A stretch of DNA of 64,000 nucleotides, from the NCBI RefSeq assembly GCF_022063185.1, contig NZ_CP091913.1, positions 5,805,141 to 5,869,140 on the forward strand, read 5' to 3'. The DNA is from Nostoc sp. UHCC 0870 (GTDB lineage: Bacteria > Cyanobacteriota > Cyanobacteriia > Cyanobacteriales > Nostocaceae). Below the pieces are notes generated by a model. It made no database searches and was not told where the DNA came from. It was given only the letters and a program-made list of their open reading frames with translations. Each line of letters begins with the position of its first letter. Position 1 is the stretch's first letter. Below, one piece after another: positions 62,166-64,000 of the stretch. The position numbers and the translations under genes are program-made.

Positions 62166-63581
62166 ATGATTTTTTCAGACCCAATCATTAATTCGATGAA
62201 TTCTTTGACAGCATTAATCTCTACATTGCCACCTTTGCTGTTGACAACAGAAAACAACGCCGAAAATGCTCCCATTGTTCTGACTGGTGTATTACTCACC
62301 TTGGTAGTCATTTATCTGGCTAGTAAAATTGGCGGTGAGTTGTCTAGGATGATAGACTTACCTCCAGTTTTAGGCGAATTGGTTGGTGGTGTATTGGTTG
62401 GTGCTTCGGCCTTGCATTTGGTTGTGTTTCCCGAAAGCGGTGCAGTAGCTGATGACTCCATGATTATGACTGTGCTGCAATTCATTAACAAACTCACCCC
62501 TGATGCAGTCACAGCCATCTTCAATAGTCAGAGTGAAGCGATTTCTATTCTGGCTGAATTGGGTGTGATTATTCTGTTATTTGAAATTGGTTTGGAGTCA
62601 GATTTAAAAGAATTGCAAAAAGTCGGTTATCAAGCTGCCATTGTGGCTTGTGTTGGGGTAGCAGTTCCCTTTGCTGCGGGAACAGCAGGACTGATTTTAT
62701 TATTTCATGCCCCAGTTATTCCAGCCATTTTTGCTGGTGCAGCTCTGACAGCAACAAGTATTGGTATTACCTCTAAAGTTCTCTCAGAAATTGGCTATCT
62801 CAAATCTAGAGAAGGTCAAATTATTGTTGGTGCAGCTGTCATTGACGATATCTTGGGTATCATCGTGTTAGCAGTGGTTGCTAGTCTGGCTAAAACAGGC
62901 GAAGTAGATATTTTCAACGTCATTTATTTAATTGTTAGTGCCACTGTTTTTCTCATTGGCTCGATTTTACTGGGCAAATTTTTCAATCAAAGCTTTGTAG
63001 CTGTTGCAGATAAATTTCAAACACGTGGAAATTTAGTTATTCCAGCATTTATCTTTGCATTCTTTATGGCTTTCTTGGGTAATGCTATCCATCTAGAAGC
63101 TATCTTAGGTGCGTTTGCGGCTGGCTTAGTTTTAGATGAAACCGACAAACGCAAGGAGTTAGATGAGCAGGTTAAACCCATTGCTGATGTTTTCGTACCT
63201 ATTTTCTTTGTGACAGTTGGAGCTAAAGTAGACTTAGGTGTACTGAATCCTGTACTGCCTGAGAATAGAGAAGGATTAATTATTGCTGCGTTTTTAATTT
63301 TCGTGGCAATTATTGGTAAAGTTGTCACCGGGTGGGCAATTTTTGGTCAGCCTGGAATCAACCGATTAGCGGTTGGTGTAGGTATGGTTCCCCGTGGTGA
63401 AGTTGGTCTAGTATTTGCTGGTATTGGTGCAGCTAGTGGTACTTTAGATAAACCCCTGCAAGCAGCAATTATCATCATGGTTATCCTGACTACCTTTTTA
63501 GCACCGCCTTTGTTGCGTTTGGCATTTAAAAACTCTGCGGCTTCCCCAGAACCTCTAGAAAAAGCAGATATAGTTGGTTAA
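62166..63581 (+). CDS. Na+/H+ antiporter, CPA2 family (NhaS3-like)
   Basis: A 471-aa membrane protein with 11-13 predicted helices. The CPA2 core is clear: DLPPVLGELVGGVLVGASAL, LAELGVIILLFEIGLESDLKEL, TSIGITSKVLSEIGYL and AAVIDDILGIIVLAV with the ion-binding Asp pair near residue 226, then FFVTVGAKVDLGVL. Resembles the cyanobacterial NhaS3 group of Na+(K+)/H+ antiporters. No C-terminal TrkA-N domain. The start is ATG 62166 or the Met at 62196. About 195 bases after bicA, separated by heptamer repeats. Confidence 0.92.
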   Translation: MIFSDPIINSMNSLTALISTLPPLLLTTENNAENAPIVLTGVLLTLVVIYLASKIGGELSRMIDLPPVLGELVGGVLVGASALHLVVFPESGAVADDSMIMTVLQFINKLTPDAVTAIFNSQSEAISILAELGVIILLFEIGLESDLKELQKVGYQAAIVACVGVAVPFAAGTAGLILLFHAPVIPAIFAGAALTATSIGITSKVLSEIGYLKSREGQIIVGAAVIDDILGIIVLAVVASLAKTGEVDIFNVIYLIVSATVFLIGSILLGKFFNQSFVAVADKFQTRGNLVIPAFIFAFFMAFLGNAIHLEAILGAFAAGLVLDETDKRKELDEQVKPIADVFVPIFFVTVGAKVDLGVLNPVLPENREGLIIAAFLIFVAIIGKVVTGWAIFGQPGINRLAVGVGMVPRGEVGLVFAGIGAASGTLDKPLQAAIIIMVILTTFLAPPLLRLAFKNSAASPEPLEKADIVG

Positions 63582-63594
63582 ATCTACTATAGAA

Positions 63595-63630
63595 CAGTGA
63601 ACAGTTATCATTCATCAACACTGTTCACTG
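63595..63630. terminator. Hairpin between converging genes
   Basis: cagtgaacag (63595-63604) and ctgttcactg (63621-63630) are exact complements with a 16-base loop. It lies between the antiporter stop and the converging coiled-coil gene; possibly a bidirectional terminator. Confidence 0.65.
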
Positions 63631-63646
63631 CTTCTGTGTCACCTCA

Positions 63647-64000
63647 TTATTTATTTTTAACCTGGCTTTTTGCCTGTTCTAATGCTATTTCTTTCATAGC
63701 CTGGTATGAGTTAACATTTGCAGTCCCTTCAATGGCTTTTACTGCCAAATCTTGCACTTGTTTGAGGGCTGATTCCAGTTGTTTAGAGAGGTTTTGTAGT
63801 CTGTTTTCCTGATTAGTAATTGTTTGTTCTAGAGATTGTAATCTCTGTTCATAAAAACGCTTTTGCCCTTCTACTTCTTTGGCGTATAAATCAGATTTTA
63901 CTTTAGCTTGATAGTGAGCTATTCCTTTACCTTCTTCGGTGGCTTTTTTTATGGCTGCTTCTTTTTCTTTCGGGAAAGTTTCTACTTTGGTTTTATACTC
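63647..64000 (-). CDS. 3' end of a coiled-coil protein gene (cut by window edge)
   Basis: A minus-strand frame is open from the window end to TAA at 63647-63649, giving 117 residues. They are strongly charged and heptad-patterned: KEKEAAIKKATEEGKGIAHYQAKVKSDLYAKEVEGQKRFYEQRLQSLEQTI, then LESALKQVQDLAVKAIEGTANVNSYQAM. This is a long alpha-helical coiled coil with no catalytic motif. The start lies outside. Codon use and the complete absence of stops support a real gene; function unknown. Confidence 0.75.
   Translation of the reverse strand, partial: EYKTKVETFPKEKEAAIKKATEEGKGIAHYQAKVKSDLYAKEVEGQKRFYEQRLQSLEQTITNQENRLQNLSKQLESALKQVQDLAVKAIEGTANVNSYQAMKEIALEQAKSQVKNK

Overview
The window looks like a chromosome segment of a filamentous heterocyst-forming type cyanobacterium (Nostoc/Anabaena group). 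Reasons: the HIP1 octamer GCGATCGC recurs throughout, inside and outside genes. Degenerate heptamer tandem repeats and short dispersed palindromic repeats fill many gaps. The gene content is cyanobacterial: psbA, petH with a phycobilisome-linker domain, prk, bicA, AvaK-type proteins, a CAAD protein, PAM68, cyanophycin genes and an rbp-rpsU pair. I saw no rRNA, tRNA or CRISPR array.

Layout. 1-10 kb: HtrA-type protease, aldo/keto reductase, SDR oxidoreductase, CNNM/HlyC-type membrane protein and mfd, whose coding sequence carries repeat-derived insertions. 10-12.2 kb: a toxin-antitoxin-like cluster (DUF433/DUF5615, a Uma2-like protein, a frameshifted antitoxin relic, a PIN toxin with its small partner). 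12.4-21.4 kb: a secreted small protein, an animal-type transketolase, three YsnF/AvaK-domain proteins in a row, an MFS exporter, a Kir-type K+ channel and a DUF2358 protein. 21.7-25.4 kb: an alpha/beta-hydrolase gene destroyed by an IS982-like element that itself carries an IS66-like element. A 25-bp repeat inserted in a HIP1 site has also broken the gene. 25.6-34 kb: pentapeptide-repeat protein, a 1-kb gap, CAAD protein, hom, petH, prk, metK. 34.6-44 kb: histidine kinase, UvrD/PcrA helicase, TonB-receptor relic, feoA with a feoB split into two genes, psbA, ppk2. 44-49 kb: GNAT pseudogene, rpsU, rbp, an IF-3 gene with a probable non-AUG start, bcp, pam68, rpsO, cyanophycinase. 49.8-64 kb: CphA2-type cyanophycin synthetase, DAHP synthase, GH13 amylase, DUF1823, acylphosphatase, alcohol dehydrogenase relic, dienelactone hydrolase, M3 oligopeptidase, bicA with a Na+/H+ antiporter, and the 3' part of a coiled-coil gene cut by the window edge.

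Themes. Photosynthetic carbon flow is represented by psbA, petH, prk, bicA plus antiporter, transketolase and GH13. Nitrogen storage is represented by cyanophycinase next to CphA2, a pair that fits recycling of beta-Asp-Arg dipeptide. Iron uptake is represented by feoA and split feoB beside a dead siderophore-receptor fragment.

The most unusual signal is the behaviour of very short repeats. Three 24/25-nt elements each sit exactly inside what would otherwise be an intact GCGATCGC. Removing one of them, together with the nested IS, restores a full hydrolase frame of 288 codons. A different 30-nt element stops an IS982 transposase, and a composite repeat block is translated inside mfd. These resemble the short dispersed repeats already described for Nostoc genomes, but the HIP1-splitting placement is directly visible here.
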